From an uncultured Collinsella sp. (GTDB lineage Bacteria > Actinomycetota > Coriobacteriia > Coriobacteriales > Coriobacteriaceae), in contig URGF01000003.1 in assembly GCA_900547285.1 (NCBI GenBank), forward strand, positions 1 through 34,668: 34,668 nt of DNA, in the 5' to 3' direction. The notes under the pieces are model-generated. The model worked only from the letters and a program-made list of their open reading frames with translations, was not told the DNA's origin and searched no databases. Each line of letters begins with the position of its first letter. Position 1 is the first letter of the stretch. Both the position numbers and the translations under genes were made by a program. Shown in pieces: positions 1 to 7,768 of this stretch.

Positions 1-160
1 AATAGGGACTGTTGGTCGGTGTCAGAGCTTCGATCAGTCCCTATTTCACCGCAACTTTGGAAAGGCACCTTTAGCCATTGGGGACGCGCCGAGCACTGGG
101 GTATCATGGCTTGGTTGCTATAACTCGCATTTACGCGCCTTGTAGGAAGGGGCTGCGCCC
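1..160. other. Noncoding start of window with a hairpin
   Basis: No gene is visible here. An 11-bp inverted repeat, AATAGGGACTG at 1-11 and CAGTCCCTATT at 35-45, could be the terminator of a gene lying upstream of the window; a strong T-tract is missing. A TATAAC box at 119-124 could be a -10 element for the downstream kinase gene, but I see no convincing -35. Confidence 0.35.
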
Positions 161-844
161 ATGGCTTTTGAGCCCGCTCAACATAGCTTTATCACGCTCG
201 AGGGCGTCGACGGCGCCGGCAAGTCCACGCAAGCGCGCCTGCTTGCCCGCGCGCTCGAACTCGCTGGCTACCAGGTTGTGAGCCTGCGCGAGCCGGGCGG
301 TACCGCCATCAGCGAAAAGATCCGTGCTCTGCTGCTCGACCCCGCCAATACAGCGATGGGCGACACTTGCGAGTTGTTGCTCTACGAGGCGGCACGCGCT
401 CAGTTGGTGCACGAGGTCATCGCGCCCGCCCTTGCTGTCGGCAAGGTGGTCCTGTGCGACCGCTTCTACGATTCCACAACCTGCTATCAGGCATTTGCCG
501 ACGGCCTTGATCGCCAGATGGTGCGAGATGCCAACAACCTGGCCGTCGCGGGTACGCACCCGGCGCTCACACTCGTCTACCACATCACGCCCGAGCAGGC
601 GGCGCTGCGCATGGCAGCCCGTGGTGCGGCAGATCGCATGGAGGCAAAGGGCATGGCATTCCAAGAGCGTGTCTACCAGGGCTTTTGCGCAATTGCCGCC
701 GAGGAGCCAAACCGCGTAAAGCTCATCGACGCCACCGCGACCATCGAGGAAGTCTTCGAGAAGACGGTCGAGCAGGTTCGTGCCTACGGCCTCGATATTT
801 CCCAGGACGCCGTCGCCGCCGCGCTTGCCCAGGAGGCCGAGTAG
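161..844 (+). CDS. tmk: Thymidylate kinase (dTMP kinase)
   Basis: This 227-residue cytoplasmic enzyme phosphorylates dTMP to dTDP with ATP, an essential step of dTTP synthesis. The P-loop GVDGAGKST lies near residue 18. The DR(F/Y) segment (DRFYDSTTCYQ) near residue 103 is the family's phosphate/substrate-binding motif, and an arginine-rich lid region follows around residue 150. The length is normal for the family. The ATG at 161 is preceded by an AGGAAGGGG ribosome-binding site about 10 bp upstream. The gene ends one base before the start of the delta' gene, so the two are almost certainly co-transcribed and translationally coupled, a common arrangement for tmk and holB. Confidence 0.96.
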   Translation: MAFEPAQHSFITLEGVDGAGKSTQARLLARALELAGYQVVSLREPGGTAISEKIRALLLDPANTAMGDTCELLLYEAARAQLVHEVIAPALAVGKVVLCDRFYDSTTCYQAFADGLDRQMVRDANNLAVAGTHPALTLVYHITPEQAALRMAARGAADRMEAKGMAFQERVYQGFCAIAAEEPNRVKLIDATATIEEVFEKTVEQVRAYGLDISQDAVAAALAQEAE

Positions 845-845
845 C

Positions 846-1973
846 ATGGCCCCCGCGCAGACAAGCTTGCTCGCCAAGCTCGATACCCAAGAGCGCGTGC
901 GCGACTTTTTGACCAACGCCGTCGCCAGCGGTCGCGCATCGCACGCCTATCTGTTCTTGGGAGCGCCCGGCGCGGGCAAGCTCGACGCCGCGTGGGCGCT
1001 CGCCCAAGCCTTCCTGTGCGAGCAGGATGGCTGCGGCGCATGCGACAGCTGCGTGCGCGTTGCTCGCCATACGCATCCCGACGTTCACTATTACACGCCC
1101 GAGAGCGCCACGGGCTACCTCATTGCCCAGACCCGCGAGCTGCTCGACGACGTGCCGCTGGCGCCCATCCGCGCCAAGGCCAAGGTCTACATCATCGACC
1201 GTGCCGAGCAACTGCGTGCCAACACCGCCAACGCACTGCTCAAAACGCTCGAGGAGCCGCCCGAGGGCGTTATGTTTATCTTGCTGGCCACCTCGGCAGA
1301 CGTGATGTTGCCCACCATCGTGAGCCGCTGCCAGTGCGTGCCGTTTCGGCTGGTGTCGCCCGCCGTGGCCGCGCGTGCCGTGAGTCGCGCCACCGGTCAG
1401 GACCCTGCGCGTTGTCGCATGGCCGTTGCCGTAGCGGGAAGCCCCACGCGCGGCATCGAGTTCCTTAAGAGCGCCGAGCGCCAGGACGCTCGCCGCCAGA
1501 TGGTCCGCGCCATCGATTCGCTCATCGCCGCCGACGAGGCCGATGTGCTCAGCCTCGCCAAGTCACTCATCGTCGCCGTTAAGGCGCCGCTGGCCGAGGT
1601 CAAGTCCACGCAGGAAAAGGTACTCGAGCAAAACGCCGACTACCTGTCGCGTGGAGCATTGAAGCAGCTTGAGGACCGCAACAAGCGCGAACTCAACGCG
1701 CGCGAGCGTTCGGGTATCATGGAAGCGCTGGCGAGCGCGCGGACGCTCATGCGCGACGTGCTGCTGACACTTCAGGACGAGGCAGCCGACGTGGTGAACG
1801 AGGACGTGCGCGACACGATCGGTCGGCTTGCCGCCGCGACCAATGTTGCGGGTGCCACCCAGGCGCTCGAGGCGGTCGCGACCGCCGAGCGCAACATCGC
1901 CAGAAACGTTACTCCCCAGCTGGCCATCGAGGTCATGCTGTTCGATATCAGGAAGGCACTGAAATGCCGTTAG
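846..1973 (+). CDS. holB: DNA polymerase III subunit delta'
   Basis: This 375-residue AAA+-like subunit belongs to the sliding-clamp loader. An N-terminal nucleotide-binding fold contains a P-loop-like segment, GAPGAGKLDAAWA, in which the usual Ser/Thr after Lys is Leu, so ATP hydrolysis is doubtful, as is usual for delta'. The four-cysteine zinc module follows (CEQDGCGACDSC). The sensor stretch LEEPPEGVMFILLA and the SRC motif (IVSRCQC) are typical. The frame is open further upstream, but the ATG at 846 sits right behind the tmk stop and gives a protein beginning at the expected clamp-loader fold. The 3' end overlaps the next gene by 10 bp, indicating an operon. Confidence 0.94.
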   Translation: MAPAQTSLLAKLDTQERVRDFLTNAVASGRASHAYLFLGAPGAGKLDAAWALAQAFLCEQDGCGACDSCVRVARHTHPDVHYYTPESATGYLIAQTRELLDDVPLAPIRAKAKVYIIDRAEQLRANTANALLKTLEEPPEGVMFILLATSADVMLPTIVSRCQCVPFRLVSPAVAARAVSRATGQDPARCRMAVAVAGSPTRGIEFLKSAERQDARRQMVRAIDSLIAADEADVLSLAKSLIVAVKAPLAEVKSTQEKVLEQNADYLSRGALKQLEDRNKRELNARERSGIMEALASARTLMRDVLLTLQDEAADVVNEDVRDTIGRLAAATNVAGATQALEAVATAERNIARNVTPQLAIEVMLFDIRKALKCR

Positions 1974-3664
1974 TCGTACCCGTTAAGTTTACCTACGCCT
2001 CGCGCGACCTGTGGTTTGACCCGCAGGACCTGGATATCCTCGAGGCCGATTATGCCATTTGCTCCACCGAGCGCGGAACCGAGATCGGCTTGGTTACGGC
2101 CGATCCCTTCGAGGTGCCGCAAGACGAGATCGGTCAGCCGCTCAAGCCCGTGCTGCGCGTGGCGAGCGACATTGACCTGCAGCTTGCCGACGATCTTGCC
2201 ATCCAGGGCGACGAGGCCATGGTCGATTTCCGCCGTCTGGTCAAAGAACTCGACCTCGAGATGAAGCCGGTCGGCGTCGAGTACCTGTTTGGCGGCGAGA
2301 AGGCCGTGTTCTACTTTGCGGCCGAGGAGCGCGTCGATTTTCGCCAGCTCGTCAAGGATCTGTCCTCGACGCTGCACATTCGCGTCGACATGCGCCAGAT
2401 CGGCGTGCGCGACGAGACTCGCCTGGTGGGCGGCTATGCCCAGTGCGGCCAGGAGCTCTGTTGCACGCGCTTTGGCGGACAGTTTGAGCCCGTCTCGATC
2501 CGCATGGCAAAAGAGCAGGACCTGCCGCTCAATTCCTCCAAGATCAGCGGCGTTTGCGGCCGCCTGATGTGCTGCCTGCGCTATGAGTTCGAAGCGTACA
2601 AGGACTTTAAGAGCCGCGCGCCCAAAAAGAAGACGCTCATCGATACGCCGCTCGGCAAGGCGCGTATTCAGGAATATGACACGCCGCGCGAGCAGCTGGT
2701 GCTGCGTCTGGAGAACGGCAAGGTCTTTAAGGTCAACCTGGCCGATATGACCTGCTCGGAGGGCTGCAAGAAGAAGGCCGCCGAGCAGGGCTGCAACTGC
2801 CGCCCCGACTGCGTGACGCGTGACGTGCTCGAGCGCATCGAGTCGCCCGAGATGCGCCTGGCGCTCATGGAGCTCGATCGCGAGAACGGCGTCGACGTGG
2901 GCGATGGCCTGTCGAGCGCCGACCGTCTGGCCGGCACTTCGATGCCCAAGCGCCGTCGTCGCGATGCCGATTCCGATGCTCGCGCCGGTCAGGGGCAGGG
3001 CGAGGGTCGTGGCCGCGGAAAGGGCCGTGGCAATGCCGCAACGCCTGAGGCCGAGGAGGCCGCCGGTGGCCGTCGTCGTCGCAAGCGCGCAGGCTCGGGC
3101 GATGCTGCCGAGGCTGCAGCCGCGGGCAAGAGCGCCTCTCGCGAGCGCGAGGTTCAGCAACCCCAGCAGCAGAATCGCGGCGGTGGCATGAACCCCACAC
3201 GTCGCCGCCGCCGTCATCTGTCGAGCGAGGAGCGCGAGGACGCCTTCCGCGCCGCAGCTGCTCGCGAGGCTGGTGCCGCTTCCAAGGGCGCCTCGGCCTC
3301 CGATGCGTCTGCCGACAAGGGCGGCAAGTCACGTGGCGAGGATGAGCGCGCGCCGCGTCCGCGCCGTCGCCATTCCTCGGGCGCGCAGCAGAAGCCTTCA
3401 GTGCCCTCCGTGGCCGATCAGGTCTCGGATGGCGAGGTCAAGGTCACGCGCCGTCGTCCCGGAGATGGCGGGGGAGCGGCTGCTAAGGCTTCGCGTGGCG
3501 CCGCTCGCGACGAGCGCGAGCCGCGCGAGGATCGCGGTGGCGAGGGCTCGGCCGACCAGGGCCAAAAGCGCCGTCGCCGTCGCCGTTCCCGCAAGCCGCG
3601 CCAGGATGGTGGCGAGGGCTCGACCCCGTCTTCGTCTGCACCACAACCGCCCGCCGGCGAATAA
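1964..3664 (+). CDS. ricT: PSP1/RicT (YaaT-like) protein with long basic tail
   Basis: Residues 1 to about 310 form the PSP1 domain. It carries the paired cysteine motifs CGQELCC (Cys161, 166, 167) and CGRLMCC (Cys198, 203, 204), then a further cluster of five cysteines at 264-283. In Bacillus, RicT (YaaT) forms an Fe-S-containing complex with RicA and RicF that modulates RNase Y and RNA maturation; the same role here is inference. Family members are usually about 270-300 residues. This protein has 566, because residues from about 315 to the end are a low-complexity extension rich in Arg, Ala, Gly and acidic residues, probably disordered and possibly RNA-binding. The ATG at 1964 overlaps the end of holB. 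Confidence 0.9.
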   Translation: MPLVVPVKFTYASRDLWFDPQDLDILEADYAICSTERGTEIGLVTADPFEVPQDEIGQPLKPVLRVASDIDLQLADDLAIQGDEAMVDFRRLVKELDLEMKPVGVEYLFGGEKAVFYFAAEERVDFRQLVKDLSSTLHIRVDMRQIGVRDETRLVGGYAQCGQELCCTRFGGQFEPVSIRMAKEQDLPLNSSKISGVCGRLMCCLRYEFEAYKDFKSRAPKKKTLIDTPLGKARIQEYDTPREQLVLRLENGKVFKVNLADMTCSEGCKKKAAEQGCNCRPDCVTRDVLERIESPEMRLALMELDRENGVDVGDGLSSADRLAGTSMPKRRRRDADSDARAGQGQGEGRGRGKGRGNAATPEAEEAAGGRRRRKRAGSGDAAEAAAAGKSASREREVQQPQQQNRGGGMNPTRRRRRHLSSEEREDAFRAAAAREAGAASKGASASDASADKGGKSRGEDERAPRPRRRHSSGAQQKPSVPSVADQVSDGEVKVTRRRPGDGGGAAAKASRGAARDEREPREDRGGEGSADQGQKRRRRRRSRKPRQDGGEGSTPSSSAPQPPAGE

Positions 3665-3727
3665 CGCCCGCGAGCGGATTTAACCCGCCTTACCCCAATC
3701 GCGTCGGGGTACCATAGCGCTGAATCA

Positions 3728-3763
3728 ACAACCCTCCCTGCGACCGAACGTAGGGAGGGTTGT
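3728..3763 (+). promoter_or_regulatory. Hairpin overlapping the comF-like ribosome-binding site
   Basis: A perfect 12-bp inverted repeat (ACAACCCTCCCT at 3728-3739, AGGGAGGGTTGT at 3752-3763) encloses a 12-nt loop. The right arm contains AGGGAGGG, the only good Shine-Dalgarno sequence for the TTG start at 3767. If the RNA folds, the ribosome-binding site is hidden. No T-tract follows, so a simple terminator of the preceding gene is less likely, though not excluded. Confidence 0.5.
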
Positions 3764-3766
3764 GTC

Positions 3767-4573
3767 TTGAAGAGCCATCTGAACAAATTGAGCCGTCTGC
3801 AGGGTGCCGGCGCCCTACCGTTTGCGGACGAATTGCTGCCGTTTGCCGAGCGGGCGGCACGCGAGGCACTCGAGGCATTGTCGCCAACACGATGTGCCGG
3901 CTGCGAGCGCGCCGGTGCGCTTATTTGCCAAGACTGCCTGGCCGCGCTCACGCTCATCGACCCACGTCATAGCTGTACCCGATGCGGCGCCCCGTTTGGG
4001 GATTTGCTGTGCACTGAGTGTTCGGTCGAGGGCACGTCCTCGGCAATGGCGGAGGCGCTCGACCGCTGCCTGGCGTGCTCCGTCTATGCGCATCCGCTGC
4101 CGCGCATCATTAAAGCGTACAAGGACGCGGGCGAGCGACGCCTGGCTCCGTATCTGGCGGAGCTGCTCTACGACACCGCCCTGCATGCCCAGGTCGTAGC
4201 GCCCGAACGCTTGGGAGGTGTGCTGTCCGGTGCGGATGCGGTGGTGTTTGTGCCTGCGACGGCGGCGGCGTTTCGGCGGCGTGGTTTTGATCATATGGAG
4301 GCTATTGCGCGCCCATTTTGCGAGCTGTCGGGTGTTCCCCTGCTCGATGCTCTCGTCAAGTACGGGCATGGTGACCAGCGCGAACTCGGTCGTGAGGAGC
4401 GTCGCGAGCGTGCCCAAGGCATGTACGAGACGGTTGAGGACGTGCACGGCCGCCGCCTACTGCTTATCGATGACGTTATCACCACGGGCGCGACCATGGC
4501 AGCAGCCTCGGCGGAGCTCAAGCGCGCCGGCGCTGCGGCAGTCGATGGCATTGCTATCGCACGTGTTTGGTAG
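3767..4573 (+). CDS. ComF family phosphoribosyltransferase-like protein
   Basis: This 268-residue protein has an N-terminal double zinc-ribbon (CAGCERAGALICQDC, then CTRCG and CTEC) and a C-terminal phosphoribosyltransferase fold with the PRPP-binding motif LLLIDDVITTGATM. This is the ComF/GntX architecture. ComF is linked to DNA uptake in naturally competent bacteria, but most members have no proven substrate, so I assign no reaction. The start is a TTG at 3767, placed by the AGGGAGGG site 7 bp upstream; no in-frame ATG lies before the zinc-ribbon. The preceding hairpin may control translation. The next gene starts 10 bp downstream. Confidence 0.88.
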   Translation: MKSHLNKLSRLQGAGALPFADELLPFAERAAREALEALSPTRCAGCERAGALICQDCLAALTLIDPRHSCTRCGAPFGDLLCTECSVEGTSSAMAEALDRCLACSVYAHPLPRIIKAYKDAGERRLAPYLAELLYDTALHAQVVAPERLGGVLSGADAVVFVPATAAAFRRRGFDHMEAIARPFCELSGVPLLDALVKYGHGDQRELGREERRERAQGMYETVEDVHGRRLLLIDDVITTGATMAAASAELKRAGAAAVDGIAIARVW

Positions 4574-4583
4574 GGGTGGTTTT

Positions 4584-5693
4584 GTGGCAGTGAAGATTGA
4601 GCGGTGTGACGAACCGACAAGCGAGCAACTGGCGGCCTCCATAATTCTGACCGGCGCCTCGGCGCTACGCACGATGCGCGCCGAGCGCCGACAAATGGGT
4701 TACATCAGCTGGAAGGACCTTAATCCCGATGAAGAGCGCCGTGTGCTGCGCACGTCGTCGCCCTCGACCGAGGACATTTATCTTCCCGACTTGGTGCGGA
4801 TTGGGGCCGCAAGCGGCGAGGTACAAGAGGATTTGTGCTTGCTGGTAGGGTCTGCAGCACAGCGCCGCCGCATGCCTGGCGTAGGCTGGTCCGTGTGTTC
4901 CGGGTTGCCCGCCGGCTCGATTCTAGAGGTGGAACCGGGGGCGTACAGCCTATCTCCCGAGGCTCTTTGTGTTGCCGTTGCGCGCGAGGTCGGCTGCATC
5001 CAGGCGTTTGCCCTGGCCCAGGAGCTGTGCTCTAAGATTTCACTGAGCGACCGCGGGAAGTATCTGCCTCCCTACACCTCGCCTGTTACGAATAAACTTG
5101 CAAAGGACAAGGACCAGCCAGCAGACGTGGGCTACTTTGAAGTCGAGCCGGTGCTGATGCCCGATCGTCTGGCAGATTACCTTGCGGCATGCAAGGGGAA
5201 TGTGGCCAAACAGCTGCTGCGTCTGTGTCCCTATCTTTCGGAAAACCTGCTCTCGCCCATGGAGTGCATCATGCTCGCCCTGTTTTCGCTTCCGTTTTCC
5301 TATGGCGGGTTTGCCTGCGGACCTTTTAAGACCGACTACAAGATCGAGTTCGATGACCGTGCGCAGGCAATCTCGGGGATGCCCCATGCAGTTTGCGATG
5401 CATATCAGGAGGCAGCCCGGTTTGACCTGGAATACAACGGTGAGCTGGGCCATTCCTCTCGGAGGGGACGTATCCATGATGAAAAGCGCAACACGGGCTT
5501 GATTACTATGGGAATCGAGGTCGCGACGGTCAACAACGAAATGCTCTGTGACATGGAAGCGATGGAAGCGCTCGCATGGCGCATGCACCAGCGTATGCGA
5601 AAGCGGTACCGGAATCGTGTCGATGCCCGCAGGAAGAAGCAAGAGGCGTTGCTTAACACGCTGCGGGCGTGTTTTGGGCTTAAGCCGGTCTAA
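4584..5693 (+). CDS. Hypothetical protein with nuclease-like (DUF559/Vsr-type) C-terminus
   Basis: This 369-residue protein is unnamed; I recall similar hypothetical proteins as widespread in Coriobacteriia. The middle part (LLVGSAAQRRR through EVEPGAYSLSPE) resembles the body of AbiEi-like transcriptional-regulator proteins. Near residues 280-315, the segment FDLEYNGELGH, then DEKRNTGLITMGIEV, matches the D-x-E-Y-x-G...H...D-x-x-R-x-x-x-L-x-x-x-G pattern of DUF559/Vsr-like PD-(D/E)XK folds. A basic helix closes the protein. I chose the GTG at 4584 because GGGGTGG lies just upstream and the comF gene ends at 4573; the GTG at 4590 is an alternative. Function is unknown, and a defence or DNA-handling role is only a guess. 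Confidence 0.72.
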   Translation: MAVKIERCDEPTSEQLAASIILTGASALRTMRAERRQMGYISWKDLNPDEERRVLRTSSPSTEDIYLPDLVRIGAASGEVQEDLCLLVGSAAQRRRMPGVGWSVCSGLPAGSILEVEPGAYSLSPEALCVAVAREVGCIQAFALAQELCSKISLSDRGKYLPPYTSPVTNKLAKDKDQPADVGYFEVEPVLMPDRLADYLAACKGNVAKQLLRLCPYLSENLLSPMECIMLALFSLPFSYGGFACGPFKTDYKIEFDDRAQAISGMPHAVCDAYQEAARFDLEYNGELGHSSRRGRIHDEKRNTGLITMGIEVATVNNEMLCDMEAMEALAWRMHQRMRKRYRNRVDARRKKQEALLNTLRACFGLKPV

Positions 5694-5722
5694 TTCACGT
5701 CGAAAATAGGGGGTTAATCATA

Positions 5723-5949
5723 TGCCCTGGCCAAAATATGGCAAATATGAGTACTGTCACTAAATCAGTAACAGCAAAATCAAGGAATTTAGGACTCGGA
5801 GGCGGCGTAAAGTAAGAAGATAATAAACAAATGTAGAATAACTAAGCATCAGGTTGGCGACACTGAGCGCAAAATCTGTCCGAGATGCCAAAATTGCCTG
5901 TTACTAAATTGGTGACAGTACTCATATTTGCCATTTTTTGGCCACGGCA
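5723..5949. repeat. MITE-like element with 52-bp terminal inverted repeats
   Basis: Two 52-bp arms, 5723-5774 and 5898-5949, are inverted copies with 5 mismatches by hand alignment. The shared core is GGCAAATATGAGTACTGTCA. The arms enclose about 123 bp of AT-rich DNA with no open frame. Within each arm, CTGTYAC and GTRACAG form a smaller palindrome. The size and structure are those of a non-autonomous MITE or a large intergenic palindrome. No target-site duplication is clear. Just outside, GGCACCC and GGGTGCC (5946-5965) form another hairpin. Confidence 0.75.
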
Positions 5950-6065
5950 CCCTAGGAAGGGTGCCCCGGATGCCCCCATAGGGGAGCTCCGGGCTTCACA
6001 GAGGCACGAATAGCCCACTCCGACCTGCGAAATCTGTACTCGCGATGCGAATGACGCCCCTAACC

Positions 6066-6094
6066 TTAAACTTTAGCTTGAACTTAGCTATAAT
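6066..6094 (+). promoter_or_regulatory. Sigma-70-type promoter upstream of the lipoprotein leader
   Basis: TTAAAC at 6066-6071 and a perfect TATAAT at 6089-6094 are separated by 17 bp. Transcription would start near 6101, about 325 nt before the chosen lipoprotein start. Confidence 0.6.
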
Positions 6095-6100
6095 GCGCTA

Positions 6101-6425
6101 CGTTCCTACCAGGCTGTGGTTGCGGACGGACGAAATGCCCGTCCTAGTCCAAGACAGACGCGGTCAAAGGGATCCACGTAAGCGACCGCGTGCGCGCGGC
6201 GCAATCATGGCGCGTCCTAGATGTAAGCCGCACCGTCCGTTCTACTTTCTTTGGGGCTATACCGCCTCGCGGGCGAGCGGGCCAGTCGTGAAGGTGGCTG
6301 CGGCCTCCCGAGCAAACGCCCCGGTGCGCAAGTGTGGGGTCAAATACCAGGTCAGCTGGTGGGAACAACCTGATATTCCGCGCAACGCACGGATCGTATA
6401 CGACACAGAAGGCAGGGTAGTGGAC
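6101..6425 (+). other. Long structured leader before the lipoprotein gene
   Basis: This stretch lies between a good promoter and the likely ATG. It contains hairpins GGACGG/CCGTCC (6124-6129, 6139-6144) and ACGCGGTC/GACCGCGT (6158-6165, 6184-6191). The frame of the lipoprotein stays open through it, but translation would put 127 residues ahead of a good lipoprotein signal peptide, so I treat it as untranslated. I looked for the conserved cores of SRP RNA, RNase P RNA, tmRNA and T-box leaders and did not find them. Confidence 0.4.
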
Positions 6426-7451
6426 ATGGTGAGGGGCAGCTTGATGCACGCGGCTCGGTTAGGTGCTGGGACCGCAGCGGTCATCGCCGTTTTGGGCCTG
6501 AGCGGATGCGCGTTCAACCCGCTGTCTACGTTCACGACTCCCACGATCGACCAGATCGAGTACGAGACCGTCACGCCGGCGGTGTCGGACGATGCTCTGG
6601 TCACTCCCGGAACCCTGACGGTTGCCCTCGATACCTCCGATGCGCCGCAGGCCATGCAGGACGCCGACGGCGAGCTCACGGGGTATGCGGTTGACGCCGC
6701 CCGCGCCCTTGCAAGCCGCATGGGCCTTAAGGTCGCCTTTGTCGATGCGTCCTCGGCAGGTTCCGCGCTCGGCGACAAAAAGGCTGATATCTTTATCGGC
6801 GAGATCAACTCCACGGACGGGGACGTTAGCTCGCTCGGCACCTGCCTGTACGATGCCGCTTCCGTGTTCGGTAAAACCAGCGATGGTGGGTCGCTAAGCG
6901 TTTCCACCGATACCCTTAACACGTCTACTCTGGGTGTCCAGATGTCCTCGGCCTCGCAGGAGGCGCTTGCTAAGCAGAGCATCGCCGCCAACCAAAAGAC
7001 TTACTCCAACATCAACGAGTGCTTTGAGGCACTCGAGTCCGGCGAGGTCGACTATGTAATCTGCGACTCCACGGCCGGCGGCTACCTTGCACGCCTGATG
7101 AGCGAGGTCTCCTATGCCGGTTCGCTCGAGGCGCCCTCGACGCTTGGTGTTGCGGGCCTCTCGTCCAATGACGAACTGTGCCGTGCCGTGAGCGATGCCC
7201 TCGACGGTATTACGGCCGACGGCACGCTCGAGGCGGTCCACTCTGTCTGGTATGGCAGGATGCCCTACGACCTCACCACTAAGACGGTTTCGGGCGCTAA
7301 CGTGCAGCCGGGTGACTCTGAGTCCAGTGAGACCACGTCTTCCGGCAGCGAGTCCTCCGATTCCAACAATGAGACCGCATCCTCCGAGGACAAATCGTCC
7401 AGCCAGGAAGGCACCATCACCGACGACGACATTAACAAACTTAATAGCTAG
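6426..7451 (+). CDS. Extracellular solute-binding lipoprotein (SBP family 3-like)
   Basis: This 341-residue protein starts with a lipoprotein signal peptide whose lipobox LSGC places the lipidated cysteine at residue 28. The mature part has the order of a periplasmic-binding-protein type II fold of the amino-acid/glutamine class: a GTLTVALDTSDAPQ opening strand, ELTGYAVDAARALASRMG, and KKADIFIGEIN. It ends in a Ser/Glu/Thr-rich, probably disordered tail of about 55 residues. It would sit on the outer face of the membrane. No permease or ATPase genes are adjacent, so its ligand and partner are unknown. The ATG at 6426 is preceded by GAAGGCAGGG; earlier in-frame starts would bury the signal peptide. 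Confidence 0.8.
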   Translation: MVRGSLMHAARLGAGTAAVIAVLGLSGCAFNPLSTFTTPTIDQIEYETVTPAVSDDALVTPGTLTVALDTSDAPQAMQDADGELTGYAVDAARALASRMGLKVAFVDASSAGSALGDKKADIFIGEINSTDGDVSSLGTCLYDAASVFGKTSDGGSLSVSTDTLNTSTLGVQMSSASQEALAKQSIAANQKTYSNINECFEALESGEVDYVICDSTAGGYLARLMSEVSYAGSLEAPSTLGVAGLSSNDELCRAVSDALDGITADGTLEAVHSVWYGRMPYDLTTKTVSGANVQPGDSESSETTSSGSESSDSNNETASSEDKSSSQEGTITDDDINKLNS

Positions 7452-7517
7452 TTATTGCTAGGGGTGGTGTCTCCTATACGTTGGAAAGGACGCCTCTTCA
7501 CGGTTTCAACACGCACT

Positions 7518-7551
7518 GCCGGGCTTCCCCAATAGGGGAGCCCGGCTTTTT
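7518..7551 (+). terminator. Rho-independent terminator of the lipoprotein gene
   Basis: GCCGGGCTTCCCC and GGGGAGCCCGGC form a 12-13-bp stem with an AATA loop, followed by TTTTT. This is a strong intrinsic terminator. Confidence 0.9.
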
Positions 7552-7768
7552 CATCCCTATAAAACCAGCAGGTCAAAGCCAATTTTCGGGACCAAATACA
7601 AAGCCGTCGGCTCCCTTCTATAGCGCACTTTGCCACGGAAAAGTGCGAGACTTCGGTATGCGGTATCAAGCAATCGTTATTCGGGTCTTTAGGAATCCGC
7701 GTGATTAAATGCACGGCAATGGGTACATAGCCAGTACAGTAAGTCCCCGAGGCAGATTGGAGCCACGT

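Noticed and set aside
1970..3217. 415-residue open frame on the minus strand
   Set aside because: It is the reverse complement of the RicT-type gene, whose conserved cysteine motifs prove the + strand; Ala/Leu-rich composition is typical of antisense frames in high-GC DNA.
6045..6425. N-terminal extension of the lipoprotein frame by 127 codons
   Set aside because: It would place a lipoprotein signal peptide in the middle of the protein, and the promoter at 6066-6094 lies within it.
6101..6425. Known housekeeping RNA (SRP RNA, RNase P RNA, tmRNA) or T-box leader
   Set aside because: None of the conserved core sequences of these RNAs is present, so the leader is left unnamed.
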